Shown: positions 1-6,518, counted from the first letter of the stretch. The stretch is 15,481 nucleotides of DNA from Bacillota bacterium (GCA_023388205.1 JAEWGS010000031.1:1-15481); one strand, 5' to 3'. Notes: generated by a model from the letters alone, not told the origin. Numbers and translations are program-made.

Positions 1-828
1 AATACAACTCGACAAAGTACCGCCTGGCAAAGTGACACGCAGCGACAAGCGCCACAAAACGATCCAGAAACGGCTTTCATTCAGGGGAATTTACCCGAAG
101 ATCTGCATACCCTCTCCATCGATATTCCTCTTGCCGTGAATATGCTTATTTTGCCGAGCGATGGGCAAGCACGCTACGAAATTCAAGGAAAGCCCGAGTT
201 TGTGGAGGCCTTAAATTTTCAAAACGACGCAGGATCTTTTTCCGTCACAATGAAAGAAAACATGAAAAGGTTTTCCGGCGTTTATCTCGACTTAAATCTG
301 CGCGACTTATGGAACGCTCTCGTCCACGCCAAAGCCAACGAAAAACCCTCCACCAGCCTCATTTTTTATCTTCCGACCAAAAGCCTGAAGACGGTGCGGC
401 TCAAAACCAATGGCTCACTTTGGGTGGAGTCCCGTATTTACATCGAAAACCTCGACCCTCAAATTAACGGTAGTCTCTCCGGTCTTTTTTCTAAAGTCGG
501 AAATCTGATCGGCAATATCAACGGCAGCAGCTCTCTCAAGATCGACGAACTCCACAGCAGCAATATCAATTGCAATGGATCCGCTCGCCTCACCATCCAA
601 AAATGTACAGGTGGCATCATCTCCCTCCAAATTCCCGGCGCTTTCAAGGGAAAAATTGTCTCTGGAGAAATCGAAGAGCTCAACGTCAACGTCTACGGTG
701 CAGGCTCGCTTTCAACTTATGACACACACATTCAAGTGGCGCGGCTCAACTATGCGGGCGCTTTCAAAGCGAAAATTCCCAACTGCGACCGCTTGTACAA
801 AAACAATCGTCTCGTGAATGAGGTGTAA
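1..828 (+). CDS. Adhesin-like beta-repeat protein (DUF2807/DUF4097 type), 5' end missing
   Basis: The frame is open from the first base with no stop, so the start lies outside the window and only the last 275 residues are seen. The C-terminal half (about residues 130-270) alternates short beta strands with Gly/Asn/Ser turns, for example NGSSSLKI, NCNGSARLTI, VYGAGSLST and YAGAFKAKI. This spacing is typical of the right-handed beta-helix head domains called GIN/DUF2807 or DUF4097, found in surface or envelope proteins. The segment EELNVNVYGAGSLS fits the usual DUF2807 pattern well. No membrane segment or sorting signal is visible in this part; if there is one, it is upstream. The gene is convergent with yqeB and ends before a strong hairpin. 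The fold is inferred, no enzymatic role is suggested, and the biological function is unknown. Confidence 0.6.
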   Translation, partial: NTTRQSTAWQSDTQRQAPQNDPETAFIQGNLPEDLHTLSIDIPLAVNMLILPSDGQARYEIQGKPEFVEALNFQNDAGSFSVTMKENMKRFSGVYLDLNLRDLWNALVHAKANEKPSTSLIFYLPTKSLKTVRLKTNGSLWVESRIYIENLDPQINGSLSGLFSKVGNLIGNINGSSSLKIDELHSSNINCNGSARLTIQKCTGGIISLQIPGAFKGKIVSGEIEELNVNVYGAGSLSTYDTHIQVARLNYAGAFKAKIPNCDRLYKNNRLVNEV

Positions 829-908
829 AGCGATCCAGATCAAAACGCACACGCCTTCTGATCGCAACAATTATCTGGAGCATCGCTCGATTAAATGTCG
901 CTGGAATA

Positions 909-943
909 GGGGGCATGACCTACGCTCAGGTCATGCCCCCTTT
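909..943 (+). terminator. Rho-independent terminator between convergent genes
   Basis: A perfect 13-bp stem (909-921 with 928-940, GGGGGCATGACCT and its complement) closes a 6-base loop, ACGCTC, and is followed by TTT. The short T tract on the plus strand serves the upstream gene. On the minus strand the hairpin also follows the yqeB stop directly, so it may act both ways, though the T tract there is weak. Confidence 0.75.
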
Positions 944-945
944 CA

Positions 946-1845
946 TCAAAGCTTTGTTATCCCTCGCGGTCTTGATGATGGGCGGTACCGCAGCGCCCAA
1001 ATTCCTGTGACAACTGCGTGTCCCAAAGCGCGTGCCTTATCTGAAATCGTGAAACAATTGTCTTTTTCTGCCGTACGAGGGTCGATATCACCACACTTCA
1101 TATGTTCAGGCGCAAGATAGCCTTCTGGCAAAAGCCCCCGCACAAGACCTTCAAAAGGCGCCAGAATGTCTCCTCTCACTTCAGGGGTTTCAATCGCTTC
1201 AACGTAAGCGATGCATTCTCCCTCTTGAACCCAATCACCAATCTTTTTTTGTGGCATAAAGCGACCCGCAAAAGGTGTATAAAGCACACGCTCTTTGGCG
1301 CGACCTGAGATCAGGCCCGGAAGCCCCGTATTCGGTAAGGCGCTCCCCTCAAAAATCAAACGTCCCAGCTGATGGCCACGCATCGTTTCAATGACCAAAT
1401 CCGCATCTTTGGGCGCAGAAAAACCCGGCCCCAAAGCGATCGTCAAAGGCGCCAAATCTGATTTCAGCCCCAGGTTCTTTTTTGCCAAAATCGCATCGAC
1501 CAAAATATCGGGCTCAAACCACGCCAAACTTTGCATTTGAGGATCCACCAAAACGGGCACCTGCGCTTTCGCCCAAAGCGCTTCTATATCTTTCATGAGA
1601 CGCGGGTCTTTGGCTTCCCCATCGATCCATTTCGCTTCTATATCTTCAACGCGCATATGGCCTCGGTAAATAGCTTCACTCAAAGCGACGCTTCGCCTAA
1701 TCGCAGACGGTTGTTTCACTTCCAAAGCGAGCACCCTGGCCCCACTTCTGACCAAAGCTTGAATCACCCCCGTCGCCAAATCTCCAGCTCCGCGCACCAA
1801 AACTTTGGGGCGAGTCAACTGAATTTGAGACCATTCACGCTGCAT
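946..1845 (-). CDS. yqeB: YqeB, selenium-dependent molybdenum hydroxylase accessory protein
   Basis: This 299-residue protein resembles the EF2563/YqeB family, linked by comparative genomics to selenium-dependent molybdenum hydroxylases. Its biochemical role is not established; a part in placing or handling the labile selenium ligand has been suggested. Visible marks are an N-terminal nucleotide-binding-like VLVRGAGDLATG (about residues 15-26), ALGPGFSAP near residue 140, and a C-terminal biotinyl-like segment GDILAPFEGLVRG followed by KCGDIDPR. The start was set at the second of two adjacent ATGs because GAGGGA sits just upstream of it; the frame could begin 18 bases earlier at 1863, inside a tandem repeat. 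It is the last gene of xdhC-yqeC-yqeB, about 90 bases after yqeC. The family call is firm, the exact start less so. Confidence 0.85.
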   Translation of the reverse strand: MQREWSQIQLTRPKVLVRGAGDLATGVIQALVRSGARVLALEVKQPSAIRRSVALSEAIYRGHMRVEDIEAKWIDGEAKDPRLMKDIEALWAKAQVPVLVDPQMQSLAWFEPDILVDAILAKKNLGLKSDLAPLTIALGPGFSAPKDADLVIETMRGHQLGRLIFEGSALPNTGLPGLISGRAKERVLYTPFAGRFMPQKKIGDWVQEGECIAYVEAIETPEVRGDILAPFEGLVRGLLPEGYLAPEHMKCGDIDPRTAEKDNCFTISDKARALGHAVVTGIWALRYRPSSRPRGITKL

Positions 1846-1854
1846 CATTCCCTC

Positions 1855-1922
1855 TTTTCTCATCTACGACGCTACGACCTTTTCTCATCTACGGCTCTAC
1901 GACCTCTTCTCATCTACGACGC
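1855..1922. repeat. 25-bp tandem repeat, about 2.7 copies, at the yqeB 5' boundary
   Basis: Copies lie at 1855-1879, 1880-1904 and 1905-1922, built on TTTTCTCATCTACGACGC with a TACGACC tail. Copies 1 and 2 differ at only a few positions. Read on the minus strand, each unit carries TAGATGAGAA followed by a purine-rich run that resembles a ribosome-binding site, so the array looks like a duplicated yqeB start region. The 25-bp period shifts frame between copies. Confidence 0.85.
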
Positions 1923-1936
1923 GGTCAAAAGCCGCC

Positions 1937-2791
1937 TCACAAAACGCGCTGCTTCGCATCTTCGCTCAAGCAAAGGCCATCGCTGTCGATCACCTCAAGC
2001 TCCTGATAGCCGCGCCGCCTCGCTCCTGCAAGAAGTTGCTCGCGAATCTTTGGGCGCCTTGATGCTTCAACCAAGTCACTGCGACTCAAGTACACATATA
2101 AACGCCCCACACCTGCTTTGAGTGGCCCTTGTGTCGTGTCCATAATGTTCAAGTAAATCTCTTCATCAAAAAGCCGCTGAACACCGAACTGCTCCCTAAA
2201 AAGTTCTGGATGAAAAATCTGAGCTTCGTCATAAACCGTTTCAAAAAGGTCCTCAGGCAAAACCAAGACCGTTTTGGTGCTCAAAGGGAAAACCGCCGGC
2301 TCATGCGCACGCCACGCTTTGAACGCTTGCCCACGGCTGCCATCCGCCTCGATCAAAAAGATATCAAAAGCGATCTCTAAGCGTTCAAACTCCTCCGGAT
2401 CAAAAGCGGAGAGCTTGTCTCCCGCATCTTCACCGTAAACGTAAATTCCAGCGCTCGGATCCATCTCGGCCGCCAGAAGCAAAGGCCCAAGCTCAGTAAA
2501 ACAGCGCAGGTCTTTGGCCGCCTCACCTTCGGGCTTCTTGATGTGGGTCGTCGTCGTCACCAACACGCGGTAGCCTTGCGCTTTGAGTTTTCGCGCCAAG
2601 GCCAAAATCAAACTGCTCTTTCCACCTGAACCAATAAAAGACAGCACCGAGCCATAATCGATATCAAAGGCATCTAAGCCGTTCGGGCGTGCTTCTTTTT
2701 CAAAATTCAGCCCGATATCCGCGAGCATTTCATTCATCACGTCAGCCTGCTCTTTGAGCAGCGCCCCATCCATGCGATTCTCTTCTTTCAT
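1937..2791 (-). CDS. yqeC: YqeC, putative selenium-dependent hydroxylase accessory protein
   Basis: This is a P-loop type protein of the YqeC family, which co-occurs with yqeB and selenium-dependent molybdenum hydroxylases. Its reaction is not known. Signature segments, counted from this start, are FIGSGGKSS (about 52-60, a GxGGKT/S phosphate-binding loop), VTTTTHI (about 78-84), EADGSRG (about 148-154) and the following HEPAVFP. A GTPase-style NKxD motif is absent; the corresponding place reads SRSD. The start was set at 2791 because AGGTGGAAG lies directly upstream. A longer form from 2818 (293 residues) and a shorter one from 2773 are possible. The gene sits between xdhC and yqeB on the same strand, which strongly supports the assignment. 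Confidence 0.87.
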   Translation of the reverse strand: MKEENRMDGALLKEQADVMNEMLADIGLNFEKEARPNGLDAFDIDYGSVLSFIGSGGKSSLILALARKLKAQGYRVLVTTTTHIKKPEGEAAKDLRCFTELGPLLLAAEMDPSAGIYVYGEDAGDKLSAFDPEEFERLEIAFDIFLIEADGSRGQAFKAWRAHEPAVFPLSTKTVLVLPEDLFETVYDEAQIFHPELFREQFGVQRLFDEEIYLNIMDTTQGPLKAGVGRLYVYLSRSDLVEASRRPKIREQLLAGARRRGYQELEVIDSDGLCLSEDAKQRVL

Positions 2792-2849
2792 CTTCCACCT
2801 GTCGCGAGCCCTTTTCATGCGAGGGCTTCTTTCTTCCTTACCGATCTTT

Positions 2850-2903
2850 CTTAATGTATGTGTCCTTAATGTATGTGTGCCCCAAACTTAATGTCTCTGT
2901 GCC
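2850..2903. repeat. 15-bp tandem repeat in the xdhC-yqeC gap
   Basis: The unit CTTAATGTATGTGTC occurs at 2850-2864 and, nearly identical, at 2865-2879. A degenerate third copy follows at 2887-2903 (CTTAATGTCTCTGTGCC). It lies just upstream of yqeC in the 150-base gap after xdhC. No function is apparent. Confidence 0.75.
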
Positions 2904-2971
2904 TCAAAGTGCCTCCGCCTCTTTTGTCCAAAGCGCACGCGTGCACCCAAATGCCGCTGCCTCACTTAAGT

Positions 2972-4216
2972 CTAAAGCCTTTCCTTTGGCAAAAGCTGCA
3001 GCGACCCCGAATGAAGCGTATCCACACCGCGATAGTGCGCAATCATTTCTGCAAGCACCGAAATCGCTATTTCTTCAGGCGTAATCGCACCAATATCCAA
3101 ACCGATTGGCATGTGTACGTGGGACAAAAGCTCTTTTGTAAAGCCTTGCTCCTCCAACTGGTGAATCAGCCCTAGAACTTTGCGCTTGGACCCCATCACG
3201 CCCACATAGCGGGGCATCTGAGGCAGAATGTGCGCCAAAGCTTCTCCATCCCCTTTGTGCCCGCGCGTCATGATGCAATAATAATCATCTTGCTCCGCTC
3301 GAGCCAAACGCAAACCTTGCGTCACATCACTGCAAATCAATTCTGCGAGTGGCGAAAAAAACTCTGGATCCAGCACATCCTCGCGATCGTCAATCACCGC
3401 GTGCGGCCAGCCCACCGTTCCCAGCGCCCGGGACAAAGCGCGTGCAACATGCCCCGCCCCAAAAAGAATCACTCGTGGACTTTGTTCACTCCTAAAGATG
3501 TAATAAGATCCCGCTGCGCCCGAATGCCTCGCGGTCTCACAACTTTGCGCTAAACTTTCGTCTTTTTCTAAGGCTTGAACGGTCTCTTCAATACTCAAAA
3601 AACGAGGCCCATCTTCACCGGGCTGAAACACGCGAAAGCGTCTCGTCAAAGGCGAGAAGCGCTCATAAATCGCCTGTGTCGCTTCATTGAGGCTCGCTCG
3701 GTCTGTCGCATCGGCAGTTTGGGCGCCAAGCGCGTCTTTTGGCTCAAACGAAGGGAAAACCTTCGCAATCAAACGCAGCCCTGAGTTGATCTGCACCTTG
3801 TCGCAAGCTCGAAGCTCAAGGGCCCGGCTGAGTGCTTTTTCGTAATCTTCTTGAGAGAGCGTCAGCGCCTCCACCTGATCGATCGGCAAAAAGAGCAAGG
3901 TGTTTCTCCCGCCGCAGGCCATGCCCAAATCGCCTTGTCCTGCCTGCTTGCTGCTCAAGCTAAAATCCGCCAGGGCCCCCAGGCCCATCGGCGCCAAAGC
4001 CTTCGCCAATTCTATCGAGGTATGTTCAACCAATCCCCCACCGACGGTTCCCCAAAATCTTGATGCACGCGTGTTGACCAACAAGAAAGCACCTTCTTTT
4101 TGAGGACTAGATCCATGGCGTTCCGTCAGCACGATCAAGTAATCTGCTTGAATCTTCTCACGCTGCACCAACAGTTTCGCCATCAACCGTCGAGCCATTT
4201 CAACATGTGCTTGCAT
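2972..4216 (-). CDS. xdhC: XdhC/CoxI-family molybdenum hydroxylase maturation factor
   Basis: Proteins of this family bind molybdenum cofactor, help its sulfuration and insert it into xanthine dehydrogenase-type enzymes in the cytoplasm. The 414 residues show the XdhC/CoxI N-terminal domain (HGSSPQKEGAFLLV at about 34-47, GTVGGGLVE at about 56-64, MACGG near 99-103). A long linker follows, then a C-terminal Rossmann domain (VILFGAGHVARAL, about 249-261; IMTRGHKGD; YVGVMGSKRK; PIGLDIGAITPEEIAISVLAE near 370-390). The start at 4216 is fixed by AAGGAG seven bases upstream; the same frame extends to 4237 but without support. It is first in the module with yqeC and yqeB, so the client is probably a selenium-dependent hydroxylase encoded elsewhere. 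Confidence 0.9.
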   Translation of the reverse strand: MQAHVEMARRLMAKLLVQREKIQADYLIVLTERHGSSPQKEGAFLLVNTRASRFWGTVGGGLVEHTSIELAKALAPMGLGALADFSLSSKQAGQGDLGMACGGRNTLLFLPIDQVEALTLSQEDYEKALSRALELRACDKVQINSGLRLIAKVFPSFEPKDALGAQTADATDRASLNEATQAIYERFSPLTRRFRVFQPGEDGPRFLSIEETVQALEKDESLAQSCETARHSGAAGSYYIFRSEQSPRVILFGAGHVARALSRALGTVGWPHAVIDDREDVLDPEFFSPLAELICSDVTQGLRLARAEQDDYYCIMTRGHKGDGEALAHILPQMPRYVGVMGSKRKVLGLIHQLEEQGFTKELLSHVHMPIGLDIGAITPEEIAISVLAEMIAHYRGVDTLHSGSLQLLPKERL

Positions 4217-4243
4217 GGCTTTTCTCCTTTTTCGCATTCACCG

Positions 4244-4308
4244 TTTGCGCATTTTTTGCGTTCTCATTTGCGCATTCTTAACGCTGCCTTTTGCGTTCTC
4301 TTTTGCTC
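4244..4308. repeat. 23-bp degenerate tandem repeat upstream of xdhC
   Basis: Three units begin TTTGCG: 4244-4266, 4267-4289 and a shortened 4290-4308. Copies 1 and 2 share TTTGCGCATT, and copies 1 and 3 share TTTTGCGTTCTC. The array forms most of the xdhC leader, between the putative promoter and the ribosome-binding site. Confidence 0.6.
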
Positions 4309-4310
4309 CC

Positions 4311-4340
4311 ATCATAAGCAGTGTGCTTGTCTTATGAAAA
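4311..4340 (-). promoter_or_regulatory. Putative xdhC promoter with embedded nested palindrome
   Basis: On the minus strand a TATGAT -10 (4316-4311) follows a weak TTTTCA -35 (4340-4335) at 18 bp. The spacer holds a nested inverted repeat: outer arms CATAAG (4313-4318) and CTTATG (4331-4336), and inner AAGCA/TGCTT (4316-4328). A palindrome over the spacer and -10 is a typical operator position. The -35 match is poor, so the promoter call is tentative; the palindrome itself is clear. Confidence 0.4.
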
Positions 4341-4485
4341 TAAGCGACTCCGATAGGAACTATTTTAACGAAAAGACCCACCCTAAATTTTTCAAAGCGG
4401 TCTACCTTCGCCGCCGCGCCCTGCGCCCTCGTCTCGCCCGAAGCGCTTTCGCCACCACAGTTTTACTCTTTTGTTTGAAAACCGT

Positions 4486-4514
4486 TTGCAATCGCTCTTT
4501 CCAGATTCTACAAT
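4486..4514 (+). promoter_or_regulatory. Sigma-A-type promoter of the MerB-like gene
   Basis: TTGCAA (4486-4491) and TACAAT (4509-4514) are separated by exactly 17 bp and lie about 85 bases upstream of the MerB-like start. The stretch 4217-4597 carries no gene: it holds the xdhC leader repeats, the palindromic xdhC promoter region, a GC-rich stretch (about 4400-4455) in which I see nothing clear, and this promoter. Confidence 0.65.
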
Positions 4515-4557
4515 GAACCTGATCCCCTTCTGGAGAGCTCAACTTCAGGCGCGAATC

Positions 4558-4577
4558 AACTTCCGATATTGGAAATT
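4558..4577. promoter_or_regulatory. 20-bp interrupted palindrome before the MerB-like gene
   Basis: AACTTCCGATATTGGAAATT pairs with itself at 16 of 20 positions, with only two symmetric mismatch pairs. It lies about 45 bases downstream of the -10 and about 10 bases before the AAGGAG ribosome-binding site. It could be a repressor operator or a short RNA hairpin. The function is inferred. Confidence 0.45.
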
Positions 4578-4600
4578 TTTAATATAAAAGGAGCTTCATG

Positions 4601-5251
4601 ATGAGTTGTTGTTCCAAATCCCCTAAGCACAGTCTCTGCTACTTCAACCTCGACGACTATAAGTTGCCCAGTCTGAGAAGCAAAATCTCCAAAGAAGAAA
4701 ACCGTCTTCGCCACTGGATTATGGAAGACATTTTCGATGGAGAAAGCGTGCCTGAAACAGAGCAAATCAGGGACCTTGCTTCGCGCAACATTTTGACCAT
4801 TGAGGACGGCAAAGTAGCTTCCATCTATCCCGTCTCTGTCAAAGAGAGCGACAAATGCGTCGTTTTCAGTACGGACAAAAAGAACCAACTCCATTTTGCG
4901 ATGTGTGCCATTGACGCCATCGGATTCGCTTTTACCTTCCATCGTGATGTGCACATCGAAACGGTCCTTCATGACACACAAGAACCCCTTGAGCTTTTTG
5001 TCCCTGCAGATGGTCATGCCCCGATCGAAGCGACTCTGTCGAGCTGCCCCGAATATAAAATCCGCGTCCTCTATCCCGATCTGAGAAAGTGCGATTCTTG
5101 GTCGGATCACTGCTGCTCGCATATGCACTTCTTTTCTTCCGACGAAGCTGTAAAAGCCTATATCAAAGCGGAAAACCTAGAAGACGCTGATATTATTTCC
5201 TTGAACTTGGAGCAGGCTTTAACCGTCGCCGAATGGATCTTTGAGGAATAA
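4601..5251 (+). CDS. MerB-like (alkylmercury lyase family) protein
   Basis: The C-terminal part matches the organomercurial lyase fold. MerB cleaves carbon-mercury bonds using two cysteines and an aspartate. Here AMCAIDAIGF supplies C102 and D105 (the C-x-x-D of MerB), and HCCSHMHFFSS (about 170-180) supplies the second active-site cysteine, C171 or C172. The end, DADIISLNLEQALTVAEWIFEE in two pieces around residues 195-216, also fits MerB. The third conserved cysteine of classical MerB (in its HCAATG segment) is replaced by Leu in TVLHDTQEP. The first 14 residues are cysteine-rich. AAGGAG lies seven bases before the chosen ATG; an adjacent ATG at 4598 is the alternative. There is no merA, merR or transporter nearby, so mercury detoxification is possible but unproven. 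Confidence 0.75.
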   Translation: MSCCSKSPKHSLCYFNLDDYKLPSLRSKISKEENRLRHWIMEDIFDGESVPETEQIRDLASRNILTIEDGKVASIYPVSVKESDKCVVFSTDKKNQLHFAMCAIDAIGFAFTFHRDVHIETVLHDTQEPLELFVPADGHAPIEATLSSCPEYKIRVLYPDLRKCDSWSDHCCSHMHFFSSDEAVKAYIKAENLEDADIISLNLEQALTVAEWIFEE

Positions 5252-5291
5252 AGGGGCCTGAACCTAAGATCAAATTTCCCATTTCCACCCC

Positions 5292-5319
5292 TTCACCCTT
5301 AAAAATTTTTTGCTAAACT
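5292..5319 (+). promoter_or_regulatory. Putative promoter of the small P-loop gene
   Basis: TTCACC (5292-5297) stands 16 bp before TAAACT (5314-5319), which is preceded by TGC to give an extended -10. It lies about 58 bases upstream of the start at 5377. It is a moderate match only. Confidence 0.4.
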
Positions 5320-5366
5320 GTCTAAAAGGACGTCGCCCAAGATCGTCCAAAACAGGATCGGAGGAA

Positions 5367-5379
5367 CATAGCAGCTATG
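5367..5379. repeat. 13-bp perfect palindrome over the start codon
   Basis: CATAGCAGCTATG has six-base arms around a single A, and its last three bases are the ATG of the P-loop gene. GGAGG (5360-5364) lies just before it, 12 bases from the ATG. In RNA the arms would make only a minimal hairpin because the loop is a single base, so protein binding is as likely as folding. Confidence 0.5.
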
Positions 5380-5796
5380 TTGAAATTGATTATCGGAGTT
5401 AAGGGCAGCGGTAAAACAGGCAAGCTGGTGGACGACCTGAACAACAAGGCCACAGATGAAAACAACAATGTTGTGTGCATCGAGCGCGGCCGTCGTTTGG
5501 ATCAATTCGTCAAACACCATATTCGCCTGATTGATATTTCTGAATATCCGGTCAAAGGCTTTGAACAGCTCACGGCTTTCATCGCGGGAATCAATTCCAA
5601 AGACTACGATATCTCGCACATTTACATCGATAGCATTTTCAAAGTCGCCGAAGTGGATACCAACTACGAAGCGCTCGCTCAGTTCCTAGAGATCCTGGAG
5701 AATCTGTCTCGCGATATGCACTTTGAAGCCAATGTCATCTTGAGCGCCGATGTCGCTGATCTCCCCGAACGCATCCTGCGTTTTGCTGAGAATTAA
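5377..5796 (+). CDS. Small P-loop ATP-binding protein, conserved in Clostridia
   Basis: The 139-residue protein opens with a Walker A motif, GVKGSGKT (residues 7-14), directly after a beta strand. HIYID (81-85) is a likely Walker B strand, and VILSAD (about 120-125) a sensor-like strand. The length leaves no room for extra domains, so it is a minimal P-loop NTPase or nucleotide-binding protein. From memory, similar short proteins (GxKGSGKT near the N terminus, NVVCIE, then a conserved FIAGI segment as seen here) occur widely in Clostridia, usually as hypothetical or loosely labelled ATP-binding proteins. GGAGG stands 12 bases before the ATG, which is longer than usual, with a palindrome in between. 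The gene has its own putative promoter and a strong terminator. Its function is unknown. Confidence 0.8.
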   Translation: MLKLIIGVKGSGKTGKLVDDLNNKATDENNNVVCIERGRRLDQFVKHHIRLIDISEYPVKGFEQLTAFIAGINSKDYDISHIYIDSIFKVAEVDTNYEALAQFLEILENLSRDMHFEANVILSADVADLPERILRFAEN

Positions 5797-5826
5797 TTGA
5801 GTTCGATTATAAATAGAACACGTATG

Positions 5827-5855
5827 AGAGGGCGTCTTTCGGGCGCCCTCTTTTT
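5827..5855 (+). terminator. Rho-independent terminator after the P-loop gene
   Basis: An 8-bp stem AGAGGGCG/CGCCCTCT (5827-5834 with 5844-5851) closes a nine-base loop and runs into TTTT. It separates the P-loop gene from mscL. Confidence 0.85.
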
Positions 5856-5916
5856 GCGCACGTTTTCTCGTTTTTTTCTCGCTTGACGCTGCGAGCCATG
5901 TTTTTTCTGATTTTGC

Positions 5917-5945
5917 TTCACTTTTTCATGAATTTTTCCTATAAA
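5917..5945 (+). promoter_or_regulatory. mscL promoter
   Basis: TTCACT (5917-5922) and TATAAA (5940-5945) are spaced by 17 bp, about 37 bases before the mscL start. Confidence 0.55.
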
Positions 5946-5982
5946 ATGGAGCGCAAAATCTTTTTATAAGGAGATCCCTTTT

Positions 5983-6423
5983 ATGAAAAAGCTTTTTAGC
6001 GAATTTCGCGAATTTATTTCTCGCGGAAATGTCATTGATCTCGCCGTTGCGATGGCTGTCGGCACTGCCTTTACGGCGATTGTGAAGAGCCTGGTCGACG
6101 ATATCATCATGCCCGTCGTCGGTTCTCTTTTGGCCGGCATCGATTTCAGCCAGCTCAAGCTCGTCTTGCCCTCGGCTGCAGGCGTGGAACCCGCCACTTT
6201 GAACTATGGTAATTTCATCAACGCGATCATCAACTTCTTGATCATTGCCCTCTGCCTCTTCTTGGTCATCAAGGGGATGAATACGGCGCACAAACGTTTC
6301 GCCCGCAAAAAAGCAGAAGAAATCAAGTCGGGTGAAGAAGAAGTCGCCAGCCTCAGCGGTGAGGAAATCTTGCTCAAAGAAATTCTGGACGAACTGCGCC
6401 AGAAAAACGGCAGCAAAAAATAA
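5983..6423 (+). CDS. mscL: Large-conductance mechanosensitive channel MscL
   Basis: MscL is a homopentameric inner-membrane channel that opens under membrane tension and releases solutes during osmotic downshock. The sequence follows the family throughout: an amphipathic N terminus (FSEFREFISRGNVIDLAVAMAVG), given here as FREFISRGNVIDLAV at about residues 8-22, a first membrane helix at about 17-45 ending DIIMPVVG, a periplasmic loop starting GIDFSQ, a second membrane helix at about 76-98 (FINAIINFLIIALCLFLVIK), and a charged cytoplasmic C-terminal helix EEILLKEILDEL. The length of 146 residues is slightly above the usual 130-140. The start is supported by AAGGAG nine bases upstream and by the N-terminal match to the family. 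The gene has its own promoter and stands between two terminator-like hairpins. Confidence 0.97.
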   Translation: MKKLFSEFREFISRGNVIDLAVAMAVGTAFTAIVKSLVDDIIMPVVGSLLAGIDFSQLKLVLPSAAGVEPATLNYGNFINAIINFLIIALCLFLVIKGMNTAHKRFARKKAEEIKSGEEEVASLSGEEILLKEILDELRQKNGSKK

Positions 6424-6434
6424 TTGTGGAGACC

Positions 6435-6463
6435 GGCAGGTGCTTGACTTGCTTGCACCTGCC
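6435..6463 (+). other. Intergenic hairpin without a T tract
   Basis: GGCAGGTGC (6435-6443) and GCACCTGCC (6455-6463) form a perfect 9-bp stem with an 11-base loop, just after mscL. No T run follows, so a standard intrinsic terminator is unlikely. It could be an mRNA-stabilising stem or a protein site. Confidence 0.6.
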
Positions 6464-6518
6464 TCCTACCTGACGACCCGGCACTTCCAACGCCCCATGA
6501 ACATCAAAGAGACACGCT

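Noticed and set aside
1531..2121. Open frame of 196 codons on the plus strand
   Set aside because: It runs antisense through yqeB, the tandem repeat and yqeC; its composition is His/Ser/Arg-rich low complexity and it has no ribosome-binding site.
4217..4370. Purine riboswitch upstream of xdhC
   Set aside because: I looked for the conserved purine aptamer core and loop sequences here and upstream of deoD and did not find them.
4100..4516. Open frame of 138 codons on the plus strand over the xdhC leader
   Set aside because: It overlaps the xdhC start, the repeat and the promoter of the MerB-like gene; no motif, no ribosome site, Arg/Phe/Cys-rich shadow.
4556..5128. Open frame of 190 codons on the minus strand
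   Set aside because: It is antisense to the MerB-like gene, whose catalytic motifs, promoter and ribosome site are convincing.
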